In this document: one piece after another, positions 5,041 to 5,066 of the stretch | Layout: each line of letters begins with the position of its first letter | Position numbering within the stretch: position 1 is the stretch's first letter | NCBI GenBank assembly: GCA_017885385.1 | Contig: JAFNGF010000034.1 | Location: 490-5,555 of the forward strand | Source of the DNA: Planctomycetota bacterium | GTDB taxonomy: Bacteria; Planctomycetota; Phycisphaerae; Sedimentisphaerales; Anaerobacaceae | Reading direction: 5' to 3' | DNA: 5,066 nt | The notes under the pieces: generated by a model | What the model was told of the DNA's origin: nothing | The model's database searches: none | The model's input: only the letters and a program-made list of their open reading frames with translations | Made by a program: the position numbers and the translations under genes

Positions 5041-5066
5041 TTGTCACGACCTTTCTTCGGGCCGGT

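Overview
The window looks like part of the replication and maintenance module of a bacterial mobile element (prophage, plasmid or integrative element). All convincing genes lie on the minus strand. They form one co-directional run from about 5040 down to 245. No tRNA, rRNA, CRISPR array, transposase or integrase is visible. The host is uncertain. The wording of several proteins (the zinc finger and WFHKL region of the Toprim protein, the small initiator-like protein, and the ParB with a C-terminal cysteine cluster) recalls Planctomycetota and their phage-like islands. This is from memory of the families, not from a search.

Right part (5040 to 4044): a 173-residue protein with an OmpR/PhoB-like winged-helix C-terminus, then a 76-base gap, then an uncertain 132-residue cysteine- and arginine-rich ORF. 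Inside that ORF are a 19-bp DNA repeat in two different reading frames and, on the plus strand, a promoter-like site followed closely by a terminator-like hairpin. These could give a short antisense RNA.

Core (4066 to 245): four genes in a tight operon: a ParB-like protein, an SF2 DEAH helicase, a zinc-finger/Toprim primase-like protein, and a small winged-helix initiator-like protein. All three internal junctions use the same 4-bp ATGA overlap. The Toprim gene shows this only if its start is the internal ATG at 1455 and not the TTG at 1470. This argues for translational coupling and fixed stoichiometry. As inference, the set could bind and mark an origin (ParB, small winged-helix protein), open or remodel it (helicase) and prime it (Toprim protein). 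No DnaB-type helicase or DNA polymerase is present in the window.

Left part (244 to 1): a 244-base stretch without a long gene. It holds five CTACCA/TGGTAG hexamers, four of them in a tight cluster with near-helical phasing, a CCTGT tandem repeat, and a tract rich in purine on the minus strand. It ends in a strong ribosome binding site with a 12-codon mini-ORF and the possible start of a further gene at 13. The layout resembles an iteron origin or an operator/leader region, and is the part most worth testing.
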